Source: Torymus aiolomorphi (lineage: Eukaryota > Arthropoda > Insecta > Hymenoptera > Torymidae). From it: 64,000 nt of DNA. A program made the position numbers and the translations under genes. The notes beneath the pieces were generated by a model, which saw only the letters and a program-made list of their open reading frames with translations, was not told the DNA's origin and searched no databases. The stretch lies in the NCBI GenBank assembly GCA_036365515.1, contig CM070877.1, positions 83,426,522-83,490,521 on the forward strand, written 5' to 3'. Below, piece by piece: positions 10,501 through 22,151 of this stretch; positions within the stretch are counted from its first letter, which is position 1, and the number at the start of each line of letters is the position of its first letter.

Positions 10501-11067
10501 TTGGATATGTACAAACATTTGTTTATATTGATTATTATTGACTACCATCGTAATAAATGAAAATTTTATTTTACTTTATTTTATTTTTTTCTCATTCTAT
10601 GGGCAAAAATACAATATCCGACACACACGATTTGGTAGGTATTAATACCCCCTACCTTCATCTAAATTTTCATAAAAAAAAATGGGGTTTTTGAAAAAAA
10701 TGCATTTTACCAAAAAGTGCATTTTTTAGTAAAAATTTCATAACTTATGCATTTTTTATTTTTATGCAAATGTCATGCAGGACATGAAAGAAGGCGCTAA
10801 TCTGAGTAAGATCGCGTATAGTTTACTCAAAAACTTAAAAAACTCGTAAATTAGCAGCTGTTTGAAAATGACTTTGAAAAATAAAATTTGAAAGTTAGGA
10901 TTTTGTAAAAAATTTTTGACATTGCCAACCGGATGTCACTTTAGTGCAATCGAAAAATGAAAAAATACGTGTCGAATCATTTTTCGAGAAGAACAGCAAT
11001 ACTTTGATTCCAAAATGATCGGTGTGGTAGGCATACTCTGGCTGTTCGATTTGAGATGGATTCGGCC
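7563..11067 (+). mobile_element. DNA transposon with ~500-bp TIRs inserted in Helitron (TSD ATTA)
   Basis: The ends GGCCGAATCC..GGATTCGGCC open into inverted repeats of about 500 bp (7563-8065 and 10558-11067), highly similar apart from small indels. ATTA at 7559-7562 and 11068-11071 is the target duplication; its removal restores the Helitron reading frame. The interior has a decayed transposase. Long TIRs, a 4-bp TSD and a QxDFxEN..GHGKGAVDG type protein suggest a Sola-like superfamily, but I assign that name only tentatively. Confidence 0.9.
8365..10264 (+). pseudogene. Transposase pseudogene of the long-TIR element
   Basis: Four consecutive frames make one decayed protein of about 620 residues. 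8365-8955: N-terminal Cys-containing region (CPNFFGRHKK..ICNNC) and an acidic stretch. Frame change near 8950 to 8892-9197 (KEKGIYSEPDAYSGH). In-frame TAA at 9195-9197, then 9198-10016 with CLCIYCANYD, a CYLQECKICPG zinc-like cluster, and LQIDFTENWAV, which contains the first likely catalytic Asp. A shift near 9960 hides ISDGAASHFKNGF (second Asp) in another frame. 10043-10264 holds FSATGHGKGAVDGVGG. I know this motif set from transposon-derived proteins in many invertebrates. With at least three breaks it cannot be active. Confidence 0.75.
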
Positions 11068-11071
11068 ATTA

Positions 11072-13190
11072 ACATAACAATAGAATTTACTTTCAATTTT
11101 AATTCATGAGGTGGAAGACCTTCTCTAATATTGTTAAGCATTTCTACTGGATAATTTAAATGAATATTTTCATCTGTTTGAGTTTCATCTATTTCATTTT
11201 CTGCTTTATGAGTTGCATAATCTAAGCTATAGTATGTATATCTTTTTTCATTCAATAATTCTAAAACTTTATTATTAATAATTTTAGTACCGTTATTATG
11301 AGCAGATAAGATTACACGATCTGTCGAAGTTTTAATATTAATGTTACTATAAATTTCTTTGCAAACATTATTCGTTTTCCATTTATTTGGAATAATAAAT
11401 GGATTAATTCTTCCTTCACCTAATTCAAACAATAGTGAAGCAAATTGTTTATCTTCCGAACGAATATTTTGAGTTAATTTTAAAACTTGTGACCATAACA
11501 TAGAAAATTTAATTGTTTCTTCAATTATACTATTTTCGTGGACACATTTCATAACTGGAAGAATTTGCCGAAAATCACCTTCTAATATGATCAATTTTCC
11601 ACCAAATGGAACATTATTATACCATACATCTCTTAGAGTTTTATCAACTATTTCTAAAGGCTTTTTTGGAAGCATTGGTGCTTCGTCCCAAATAATAATA
11701 TCAACTTCTCTCAATTTTTTTTATCCGATTCGAATTTTAAAAAACCAGTTTCAATACTGTTAAAATCTAAAGGAAGTCTAAAAGAACGATGACTTATCAT
11801 TCCTTTAGGTAATAAAATAGAAGCGATTCCAGTCCAAGCCATAGATAGAGTTTTTTTGTTCAAACATATAAAATAATGTATTAATGTTTTATATAAGAAA
11901 GTTTTACCTGAACCTCCAGGACCATCAATAAAATAAATTTTATCTACACTGTTTACTATTTCATTGAAAATTGATTTTTGATCATTAGTTAACTGATTAA
12001 ACAAAATATCAAAGATATTTTTATTATGTACTATATTTTTAGAATATTCTTCAATACTATGAATTACTGTTGGTTCAGGTAAACTGAAATCTTTACAACT
12101 TTTGTCTTCAGTTTGCAATATACATTGAATATGCGATAGAGCATTATTTTCTTCATTTTCTTTGAAATCCTCAGAAAAAAAATGTTTGAATTTTTTCCAA
12201 ATCAAATTACCTTGAATGTTTTCTGCTAAAATCAACCATGCAAAAAATTTACGTAATTGAAATGGAAGCATTACATTAGTAGATTCTTCCATAATAGCTA
12301 AATTTGTGAATCATCTTCTATAAGACCTATAGCAAGTGCTGCCTCTTTGTAAGTTTCATATATTATATTATTAAACGTTCGTATATGTTCAAAAGAAGTA
12401 GCACCTTTTACATGATTTAGTAATAATTTGAGAAAAATCTCTCATTATCTTTTGACGATACGATATTTAATCGACCAATAGCTTCAAATTTTTGAGACCA
12501 CTGTCTTTTTTCCATGATTTAGATTTAAAAATATAATACCGAAGTATTTCAACATATTTAATATTTCTAGCAGTTTTATCTATTTTATTTATTTTAAACC
12601 GTGCCGTTAAAGTAGTTTCTGTATTGCACAAAGCTTCTTCTTCAGATTCTTTATTCTCTTCAAAAATAATTTTTTGTTGATACTCTGTATGTACAGCTAA
12701 CCGCATAATGGTATGCCTTCTGCCAGATAAAGGAAATTCTTGTAAACGCCATGCGGCTTCTATCGGACTTAGATATCTACCATCTATAAATTGTGAAATT
12801 TCATCATATACTATAGGACTTTGTTCATCATTTTCTATGTTTACTTTTTCCATTTTACATAATGCCCTATCGCCACCATTATGGATATAGTCAAACATAT
12901 ATTTAATACTATGAATTGATGCACAATATTCGACATTAATATGACATTTATATTTTTTTTTTTTAAGAAAACTGTTATATGGAACTACCATTCTATTATC
13001 AAACGGAAATAATTTGGCTACCTTTAGTTCTATATGTATGATTATGACAAGAATTAGCTTTTCTCTGATATTTTGGATAACCATTTTTTTCAAAATTGTT
13101 GTATTGCGAAACTGTTTAGGAAATCTTTTTTGTAAATAGGTTGATCTTTGATAAAACAAAGTGATTGATTAGTATGAGGTCCATGCAACA
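11072..13190 (-). pseudogene. Helitron helicase, N-terminal and central part
   Basis: In minus-strand order: MLHGPHTNQSLCFIKD (about 13185), KRFPKQFRNTT, DNRMVVPYN, HINVEYCASIHSIKYMFDYI, DGRYLSPIEAAWRLQEFPLSGR (all within 12467-13159, the pre-helicase part of Helitron proteins), then SFEHIRTFNNIIYETYKEAA (about 12400-12330), then 12292-11711 with Walker A GPGGSGKTFLYK (around 11907-11930) and 11714-11072 with Walker B IIWDEAPMLPKK. Frames change near 13110, 12467, 12300 and 11711, so there are at least four disruptions. The Rep nuclease domain is absent. Confidence 0.85.
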
Positions 13191-13199
13191 TATGTTTTG

Positions 13200-13372
13200 T
13201 AATGGGCGCGGGTATTTCGCAGTAGTAGCGCGTGGTATTAACACGAGGTTAATAATTACACGAGCCTCGGGCATAGCCTTTTTAAATAGGGCGCCGAGCG
13301 AGACTTGCGAGAGAGCGCGCGCCGCGCGGCGAGAGCGCGAGACACGGGGAGAAGAAGGCAAGCGGAGCCGAC
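13200..13372. other. GC-rich spacer, no gene
   Basis: CG-dinucleotide-rich sequence (GCGCGCGCCGCGCGGCG at about 13315). The short frames on both strands are unrecognised. It lies between the truncated Helitron and the fold-back element. Confidence 0.5.
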
Positions 13373-13951
13373 GCACAGTGGTGCCGATCGATGCAAAAGT
13401 GATGAAAATTCGTGCTTTAGTACAATAAGGCTCAACAAATTTTTATAAAATATGTTTTGGATTCGTGAAGTAATTTCCTATGATAAATCGTTTCCCTCAT
13501 GGCTGTAGCATTGCTCTTTTTTTAGTAAGGAATACGTTAAATGCCGTTTTTTTGGAGTTTATTTTTTTTTTTTTTTTGTTTTTAAGTAGGATTAATTTTT
13601 TTTTTGTTTTATAATAAGCGCCCATTTTTTATAAATATAATTTTTTTCAAAATTCTAGGACTTATGCAATTGTTTGAAAAAAATTTTATTTATAAAAAAT
13701 GGGCGCTTATTATAAAACAAAAAAAAATTAATCCTACTTAAAAACAAAAAAAAATAAATAAATAAACTCCAAAAAAACGGCATTTAACGTATTCCTTACT
13801 AAAAAAAGAGCAATGCTACAGCCATGAGAGAAACGATTTATCGTAGGAAATTACTTCACGAATCCAAAACGTATTTTATAAAAAATTTTTTAACCTTATT
13901 GTGCTAAAGCACGAATTTTCATCACTTTTGAGTAGATAGGCATCACTGTGC
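13373..13951. mobile_element. 579-bp fold-back element
   Basis: Arms 13373-13652 and 13673-13951 are near-perfect reverse complements around a loop of about 20 bp. Landmarks are GCACAGTGrTGCC at the ends and AAAAGTGATGAAAATTCG just inside; GCGCCCATTTTTTATAAA is close to the centre. A+T rich inside, CG-rich outside. No ORF. A single strand would form a very long hairpin. Exact ends and TSD are not resolved. Confidence 0.85.
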
Positions 13952-14029
13952 GACGCGCGCTGCCAAGGGACGCGGCGGCAGCGCAGCCACCACAGCCGGT
14001 GATGTTATTCAGCTTTTCTTTATTTCTAT

Positions 14030-14281
14030 ACTAAAGAAATAATCCATATCAAATAATAAAAATATGCGTCTTTAATACTTCAATTTGCTCAATTTTGCTC
14101 AGCCCTTCATTCATTTGCGCATATCAAAATTTTTTCTTGAAAGCAAAAAACGCTAATAACGCGTTCTATTTTTTTACTGTTATTGTTTTCAATGTTTGCA
14201 CTATTTAAATATTGAGCAATTATGAGAAAATTAAATGACATTAGCACAATTTTTTTCTTGTCTGTTGATTATTTCTTTAGT
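14030..14281. repeat. Two 14-base core motifs facing each other
   Basis: ACTAAAGAAATAAT on plus (14030-14043) and its complement (14268-14281). Both lack the first G of the 15-mer seen elsewhere. The enclosed 224 bp is AT-rich and non-coding. Confidence 0.5.
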
Positions 14282-14324
14282 AAAAACCGAAGAAATCGCC
14301 TCAGCTGGGATAGCGACGCTCGCT

Positions 14325-15060
14325 TCCTTAGCTCTTTTTCCTGCTCTCTATATATGAAAGATTTAGTCTCTAGGTGTACCAAGCCACGCTTTATAAGTAC
14401 TGAGGAAGTAAATCCAATATCTTTCGATACACCAGTATATCGGATAAAATCGTTTAACTCCTTTTGATTGAAGGATTTTCAAAATCGTTTCTCACCAGCT
14501 GGAACGTACTCATCATCGCTTTCATTTACTTCACGTCCACTTATTTGGGTTTGCTCGCTTTCGCCTTCTTCGTATTCCTCAATACATGTCATCTTCGTGT
14601 AAATCTCATTCCTTTGTACCTTGCTTATATACATCCATAGGTTCATGACCATCTAAAGAACTTTCTTTTATTTTGTCTTTATCGGACGCATTCACATGTG
14701 ATTTGAAAACTGGTATCGTCATTGAAGATATGCTTGCGAAATTAAATCTTTGATTTAATGTTTGTATTGAAACCATTTACCGCATTCGTGTAGGAGCAGC
14801 AGCCTTCGTGTGTTTGTGGTTGCTGCTTGTTGTTCGCGGTAAAAATGAAATAAATTTACCATATTTTAATTTTTTCCATCGATTGAACATCTGCAGTCAA
14901 CTACTGCACATACCTTGTGGAGCCCAAGTTCTGTCATTTGTAAGAATTCTATGCATTGAAGAAAATCTCTCTATTCGCATTTTTAATAAATCTTCGGTAT
15001 TTTTCCACCTCAAACTGCTCACACAAGTAATAAAGAATATTTCGATCTCTATCACACTTC
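14325..15060 (-). pseudogene. Inverted partial copy of the adjacent transposon-type gene
   Basis: The minus strand repeats, in diverged form, the N-terminal part of the gene at 15425-16190: EQFEVEKYRRF near 15030, the CGT/TTCCAGC region near 14500 and SIYRERE-like sequence near 14330. Stops and shifts are frequent. The spacer between the two copies is about 365 bp and contains a small inverted repeat with GGTGGCGGCGGGC at about 15165. Confidence 0.7.
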
Positions 15061-15261
15061 TGATAAGGCTTTTTTGTAGCATTGTACCTAACACAAGCCA
15101 AGTCATAAACGTGTGAAAAAAGATACATTGCCTATACCTCCACCTAGAGTACCTCCGCGCGGTGGCGGCGGGCAACAGTATATCTTTTGCAAATTTTTTT
15201 TTTTTTTTGCCCAGTTTTGTTTTAAAATTCTGGCAAGATCTCTGGGAAGTCTTAAGCCGCC

Positions 15262-17254
15262 ATGGCAGGTACAAGCAATGTATCTTTTACGATGCAGGAA
15301 CTCGGAAATCCAGTATCAGTTGCTGGTCAGGGTGAGCAAGCGGGTCCGCAGACGTCGTCATTATATGACCGCAGCTCTTCACAGGTGGGCGACTTGCAAG
15401 TAGCCTTATCGCAAATCGCAAGTGTAATAATTTTCGAAATATTTTTTGCAACTTGTGTGGTCAATTTGAGGTTCAAAAATACCGAAGATTTATTACAAAT
15501 GTGAATAGAGAGATTTTTCTTGAATGTTTTGGCGTAGATATCATTCCAGAAGAAACAACGTGGGCCCCACAAATCATGTGTGGCACTTGTCTGCAGATGT
15601 TAAATCTATGGAAAAAATTTAAATGGAATAAAGTAAGAGGGAAAAAATTTTAAAATTTCCGACACCAACTAGATGGCGTCAACCACAAACATGCGAGGAC
15701 TGCTACTTTTACATGACAGTGGTTTGTGGTTTCACCGCAAAGACTAAATCAAAGATAAATTACGCAAGCGTATCTTCAATAACGAAACCAGTTCCGAAAT
15801 TACACGCCAATGCGCTCGAAGAACAAAAAATGGAAGAAAGTTCGTTTGATGGTCATGAATCAATGGAAGTAGATGAATAGGATGCTAAAGAAAGCGATTT
15901 AGATGAAGATAACATCGAAGCAGATAATATTGAGGAATACGAGGATGATGAGACCGAAAGCGAGCAAACCGAAGACAGTGTAAGTGAAGTAAACGAAAGC
16001 GATGACAAGTACGTTCCAGTTGGTTACAAACGAGATCAAAAACCCTTTAATCAGAAGGATTTAAGCCATTTTATCCGAGATACTGGTGTATCGAAAGATA
16101 TTGAAGAATTTATGGCCTCCGTACTTATAAGGCGAAGCTTGACACAACCAGGGACTAAATTTTCCATTTATAGAGAGCGGGAAAAGAATTCCGGAAATAT
16201 TTTACTCTCAATGAAGATAAAAAGTTAGTGTATTGTGTGGACGTTAGAGGTCTGCTAAATGAAATGAAAGCAAACGTATATCAACCCAATGAATGGAGAC
16301 ATTTCATAGATTCTTCACAATGCAGCTTAAAACCAGTTCTGTTACACAACGGAAATAAGTACGCGAGCATTCCAAAAGCTCACTCTACTAAACTCAAAAA
16401 ATCTTATGAAAATATAAAATACGTCTTAGAAAAAATTAATTATGCAGATCACAAGTGGCAAGTTTGCGGGGATTTAAAAATCATTTCTATCATACTAGGA
16501 CAGCAGGCAGGATTCACTAAGTTTCCAGGTTTTTTTTTGATTATGGGATAGTAGGGATCGTGTGAAACATTACGAACAAAAAGAATGGTCAAATAGAAAT
16601 GCACTGAATCCGGGTAGTCACAACATTATTCGAGAACCATTGATGGAACGGTCAACAATTCTTCTTTCCCCATTGCATATAAAGCTAGGCCTAATGAAAC
16701 AATTCACAACAGCTTTGGACAAACAAGGGCAATGTTTCATATATTTACATGAGCAGTTTGAAAAACTCAGTGATGCAAAGTTAAAATAACGTATTTTCGA
16801 TGGACCACAAATCTGTAAAATATTTAAAGATCAAAACTTTATACATCACATGAATGTGATAGAAAAATCAGCCTAGTTGAGTTTTAAAAGTATTGCTGAA
16901 AACTTTATAGGAAATCATAAATGTCGCGACTGTGAAGAACTTGTCAATGGTTTGCTCGATAACTACCAACGTTTAGGTTGTTTGATGAGAGTTAAATTGT
17001 ATTTTTTGCATTCTCATTTGGAGTACTTTCTAGACAACTCAAGTGATTAAAGTGAGGAGCAAGGTAAACGTTTTCATCAAGATTTGAAAGTAATGAAGAG
17101 AAGATACCAGGGTTTGTGGGGTGTAAATATGATGGCGGACTACTGTTGGATGTTAAAGAGAGAAACTGAAAATAGAGGTATTAAAAGAGTCAGAGACCCG
17201 TTGCACAGATCGTTTGAGAATAAAAGGGTTCGCTATAAACGAAAAGAAGTGTAA
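15262..17254 (+). pseudogene. Decayed transposon-encoded protein with N-terminal Cys cluster
   Basis: Readable in pieces. 15430-15650 carries CNLCGQFEVQKYRRF ... MCGTCLQML, a four-Cys (ZAD/THAP-like) zinc cluster. 15680-16195 has a Glu/Asp-rich linker then DLSHFIRDTGVSKDIEEFMAS. 16562-16789 has REPLMERSTILLSPLHIKLG and YLHEQFEKLSDAKLK. 16795-17254 gives LYFLHSHLEYFLDN, then GKRFHQDLKVMKRRYQGLW and MMADYCWMLKRE. The last blocks belong to a repeated protein I know from many insect genomes; I cannot name its superfamily. At least five frameshifts or stops occur, including a stop inside the linker and a TAA at 17046-17050. Confidence 0.7.
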
Positions 17255-17292
17255 ATAACTTTTTTTTTCATTAACATTTAAGAAACTGCTGG

Positions 17293-17467
17293 ATGGTTTT
17301 AATGGTTAAGGGTTAAGGGTTTAAGGGTTTAATGGTTAAAGGTTTAAGGGTTAAGGGTTTAAGAGTTAAGGGTTTGAGGGTTTAAGGTTTAAAAGTTAAG
17401 GGTTTAAGGGTTAAAGGTTGAAGGGTTTAACAGTTAAAGGTTTAAGGGTTTAAGGTTAAAGGATTTA
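17293..17467. repeat. Degenerate TTAAGGG minisatellite
   Basis: About 25 irregular units of GGTTAAGGGTTTAAGGG type. It resembles telomeric repeats superficially, but the units vary and the array is internal. Confidence 0.8.
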
Positions 17468-17469
17468 GG

Positions 17470-17830
17470 AATACCACTGATGATATTCACGATATCAGTT
17501 TTCCACAATTTTCTGCATTTTTCCATAATTTTCAGTCACAGTGATTTGCACAAAATCAGAGGATAAAAGGATAGAATGAACAGTTTATTCTTATTCAGCG
17601 AGTCAAAATACATGGGAATATGAGAATATGACTCAACTGTGTTCGAATACCTTCTACTATTCACTGATGGACTTCATAAATCCAGTTTTTTGCAATTTTC
17701 CGCTTTTATGGTATAATTTACGCAAAATCAGGGGCTGATTGAACCAAACGGACAGTGGATTCGTATTCAGCACGTCAAAATACATCAGGATATGATAGTC
17801 AGTGTTCTGTGACAGACCACTTTTTTTTGT
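17470..17830. repeat. Diverged direct duplication, unit about 175 bp
   Basis: Two units share CAGTTTTNNNCAATTTTC, CGCAAAATCAGrGG, CGTCAAAATACATNNGrATATGA in the same order (17475-17650 and 17655-17825). Confidence 0.65.
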
Positions 17831-18345
17831 GTGCCTGTGTAATCTATACCAATAATATTGTAAAGTAGTAAGATCATTTGAATTTTTAATTTTTGAATTT
17901 TCAGTAATATTTTCCAACTTTCTACTTTCTATTTTTCAAAATGGCTGCCAAATATTGAAATATTACTGGATTTTACAATTGCATATGGGAAATTTCTGGA
18001 TTCGCATGATGATGAATCAGAATTCAGATTATGAAACGCATATAAAATGGCATCAAAATGGCATACCCCAGATGGCGGCCAAAAATTGAACTTTTCTGTT
18101 TTGTTAAAAATTGAATATACTGAATTTCTGGATTCTCTGATTACAATATGAACTCAGATTTTAAAAATTCATAATGGCAGTAAAATATTGAAATAATATT
18201 TGATTTTGCAAAAAAATTGTATGTATGGGGTTTCCGAATTAGCTGATTACGAATCTGAACTCAGATATTGAAATTCAAAATGGCGAAACGAAAATGTCTG
18301 CCACCTATTGAAATATTACTGAATTTTGCTGAAAATTGTATATAC

Positions 18346-18698
18346 ACGGAAAGATGCATTCAGAGCTATAGGCCGTGAGTTATAACAAAGTAAGCGGGTA
18401 ACTTCTCTGCCACCGTGTGACGGCGCGACATTCAGGCATGTCAACGATGGTCTCTAGGCAACGCCATACGGGGTGACTGCCGCAGTCGTCAGACGTACCA
18501 CTCACGCTTGCCGCCGTGCGCGTTAAAGCTTGAACTAAGTGATAGTCACGGCCTACAGCCGTGTCACGCGAGTACCGTTTATCGAAATGACCACATCACA
18601 GTCATAGACGCATATATCACGACATCCGGCGATGCAATATGGCACGCTATTTTTTTTCTCGCGCGTCACGGGCTACAGCTGTGAATTCTTCTTTCCGT
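18346..18698. mobile_element. 353-bp MITE inside a satellite monomer, copy 1
   Basis: ACGGAAAGA..TCTTTCCGT 9-bp terminal inverted repeats. ATAC on both sides (18342-18345, 18699-18702) is the target duplication, and the uninterrupted monomer reads TATATACGGG. Internal hairpin motifs GTCACGGCCTACAGCCGTG and GTCACGGGCTACAGCTGTG are repeated. CG-rich against the AT-rich satellite. No ORF. Confidence 0.88.
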
Positions 18699-21600
18699 AT
18701 ACGGGATTTCTGGATTCGATAAGGGCGGATCTGAACTCAGATTTTAAAAATTCAAAATGGCGGCCAAATATTTAAATTACACTGGCTTATGCTAAAAATT
18801 GTATATAGGAGGTTTATATATTCGCTGATTACGAATCTGAACTCAGATTTTCAGAATTCAAAATGGCGGATCGAAGATGGAGGACAAATATTCAAACATT
18901 GATGGATTTTGCTGAAAATTGTATGTACGGGATTTCTAGATTGGATGATTACGAATCTGAACTCAGATTTTCAGAATTCGAAATTGCCAATCGATAATGG
19001 CTGTTACATATTGAAATATTTCTGGATTTTGCTGAAAATTGTATGTACGGGATTTCTGGATTCGATTATTACGAATCTGAACTCAGATTTTAAAAATTGA
19101 AAATGGCTGCAAAATATTTAAATAATTCTGGATTTTGCTAATAATTTTATGTAGGGGATTTCTAGATTATGAATCTCAACTCAGATTTTCATAATTCAAA
19201 ATGGCTGATCGAAGATGTAGGCCACATATTGAAATATTACTGGATTTTGCTGAAAACTTTAATTCAAACTGGTGGACCCAAGATGGCTGCCAAAAATTGA
19301 AATATTACTGTATTTTGTTGAAAATTGTATATAAGGAGTTTTTGGAGTCGCTTATTACAAATCTGAACTCAGATTAAGAACATTCAAAATGGCGGATTTA
19401 AAGATGGTGGTCAAATATTGAAATATTATTAGATTTTGCTGAAATTTGTATTACCTTAATACTGGATTTTTGGTTTCGCTGATTAGGAATCTGAACATAT
19501 ATTGTGATAATTCAGACTGGTGGACGCGAGATCGCTAACAAAAATTGAAATTTTACTCGATTTTGCTGAAAATTGTATATAAGGAATATGTGGATTCGCA
19601 GATAACGAATCCCAAATCAGATTTTCAGAAATCAAAATAGCTGATCGAAGATGCAGGCGAAATATTCGAAAACGACTAGAATTTGCTGAAAATTGTATAT
19701 AAGGGGTATGTGGATTCGCTGATTACGAATCACAACTCAGATTTTCAGAATTCAAAATGACTGATCGAAGATGGAGGCAAAATATTCAAAAACTACTGGA
19801 ATTTGCTGGAAATTGTATATAAGGGGTATGTGGATTCGCTGATTACGAATCATAACTCAAATGTTCAGAATTCAAAATGGCTGATTGAAGATGGAGGGGA
19901 AATATTCAAATACTACTGGATTTGCTAAAAATTGTATAAAGCAATGTCTGGATTCGCTGATTACGAATCTGAACTCAGATTTTGAAAATTCAAAATGGCG
20001 GATTTGAAAATGGTGGTCAAATATTGAAATATTATTGGATTTTGCTGAAAATTGTATATACGGAATTTTTGGTTTCGCTGATTACGAATCTGAACATTTA
20101 TTATGAAATTCAGACTGGTGGACCCAAGATCGCTAACAAAAATTTAAATTTTACTTAATTGTGCTAAAAATTGTATAGAGTGGGTTTCCGGTTTCGCCAA
20201 TTAGGAATCGTAACTTAGATTTTGAAAATTGAAAATAGAGGATCCAAGATGGATGCCAAAAATTGAATTATTACTGGATTTTGCTGAAAATTGTATATAA
20301 CGGGTATCTGGATTCGCTGATAACGAATCGCAAATCAGATTTTCAGAATTCAAAATGGCTGAACGAAGATGGAGGCGAAATATATAAAAACTACTGGAAT
20401 TTGCTGAAAATTGTATATACAGGGTATGTGGATTCGCTTATTACGAATCACAACTCAGATTTTCAGAATTCAAAATGGCTGATCGAAGATGGTGGTCAAA
20501 TATTGAAATATTATTGGATTTTTCTGAAAATTGTATATACCGGATTTTTGGTTTCGCTGATTATGAATCTGAACATATGTTTTGAAAATTCGGTCTGGTG
20601 GACCCAAGATGACTAACAAAAATTGAAATTTTACTCGAGTTTGTTAAAAATTGTCTACAGTGGGTTTCCGGATTCGGCAATTAGGAATAGTAACTCATAT
20701 TTTGAAAATTCAAAATAGGGGACCCAAGATGGCTTCAAAAAATTGAAATATCACTAGATTTTGCTGAAAATTGTATATACGGGATTTCTGAATTCGATTA
20801 TAACGGATCTGAACTAAGATTTTAAAAATTCAAAATGGCGGCAAAATATCTAAATTATACTGGCTTTTGCTAAAAATTGTATATAGGAGGTTTCTATATT
20901 CGTTGATTATGAATCTGAACACAGATTTTCAGAATTCAAAATGGCTGATCGAAGATGGAGGCCAAGTATTCAAATATTATTGGATTTTGCTGAAAATTGT
21001 ATATAGGCGTATCTGGATTCGCTGATTATGAATCTGAACTCAGATTTTGAAAATTCAATATAGAAGACCCAAGATGACGGCCAAAAATTGAAATTTTACC
21101 GGAATTTTCTAAAAATTGTTTATTATGGGTTTCCGGATTCGCTGATTAGGAATCTGAAATCAGATTTTGTAAATACAAAATGGCTGCCAAAAATTGAAAT
21201 ATTACTGGATTTTGCTGAAAATGGTATGTTGGGTATTTTGATTCAACGATTATGAATTCAAACTCATATTTTCAGAATTCAAAATCGCGCATCGAAGATG
21301 GAGGCCAAATATTCAAATATCACTGGATTTCGCTGAAAATTGTATATAAGGAACCCATCTGGACTCGCTGATTACGAATCTGTACTCATATTTTGCCAAT
21401 TCAAAATGGCTTCCAAATATTGAGATATTACTGGATTTTACAATTGCATATGGGAAATTTCTGGATTCGCATGATGATGAATCAGAATCCAGATTATGAA
21501 ACTTCAAAATGGCATACCCAAGATGGCGGCTAAAAATTGAACTTTTCTGTTTTGCTAAAAATTGAATATACTGAATTTCTGGATTCGCTGATTACAAATA

Positions 21601-21798
21601 TGTACTCAGATTTTAAAAATTCAAAATGGCAGTAAAATATTGAAATAATATTTGATTTTGCAAAAAAATTGTATGTATGCGATTTCCGAATTAGCTGATT
21701 ACGAATCTGAACTCAGATATTGAAAATTCAAAATGGCGGAACGAAAATGTCAGCCACGTATTGAAATATTACTGAATTTTGCTGAAAACTGTATATAC

Positions 21799-22151
21799 AC
21801 GGAAAGAAGCATTCAGAGCTATAGGCCGTTAGTTATAACAGAGTAAGCGGGTAACTTCTCTGCCACCGTGTGACGGCGCGCCATTCAGGCATGTCAACGA
21901 TGGTCTCTAGGCAACGCTATACGGGGTGACTGCCGCAGTCGTCAGACGTACCACTCACGCTTGCCGCCGTGCGCGTTAATGTTTGAACTCAGTGAGAGTC
22001 ACGGCCTACAGCCGTGTCACGCGAGCACCGTTTATCGAAATGACCACAGTCACAGTCATAGACGCATATATCACGACATCCGGCGATGCTATATGGCACG
22101 CTATTTTTTTCTCGTGCGTCACGGGCTACAGCTGTGAATTCTTCTTTCCGT
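21799..22151. mobile_element. 353-bp MITE inside a satellite monomer, copy 2
   Basis: Same length, same termini and same position in the monomer as copy 1, and the flanking monomers for several hundred bp on each side also match. It was therefore copied with its surroundings and not inserted independently. Offset from copy 1 is 3453 bp. Confidence 0.88.

Larger units (their letters stand above)
4650..13200 (-). mobile_element. Helitron remnant, split by two later insertions
   Basis: A minus-strand Helitron helicase can be followed from about 13190 to 11072, then 7558 to 7175, then 4880 to 4859. The gaps are exactly the two inserted elements (7563-11067 with TSD ATTA; 4881-7169 with TSD CATTG), and removing each restores the reading frame. 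The N-terminal Rep (HUH) nuclease and the 5' end are missing. Downstream of the stop, 180 bp on, is a 19-nt perfect GC hairpin (4659-4677) that could be the 3'-terminal hairpin. It is followed by CTAT instead of the textbook CTRR, so the 3' boundary is provisional. Confidence 0.75.

Noticed and set aside
17293..17467. Telomere repeat array
   Set aside because: TTAAGGG units are irregular and internal, flanked by other repeats.
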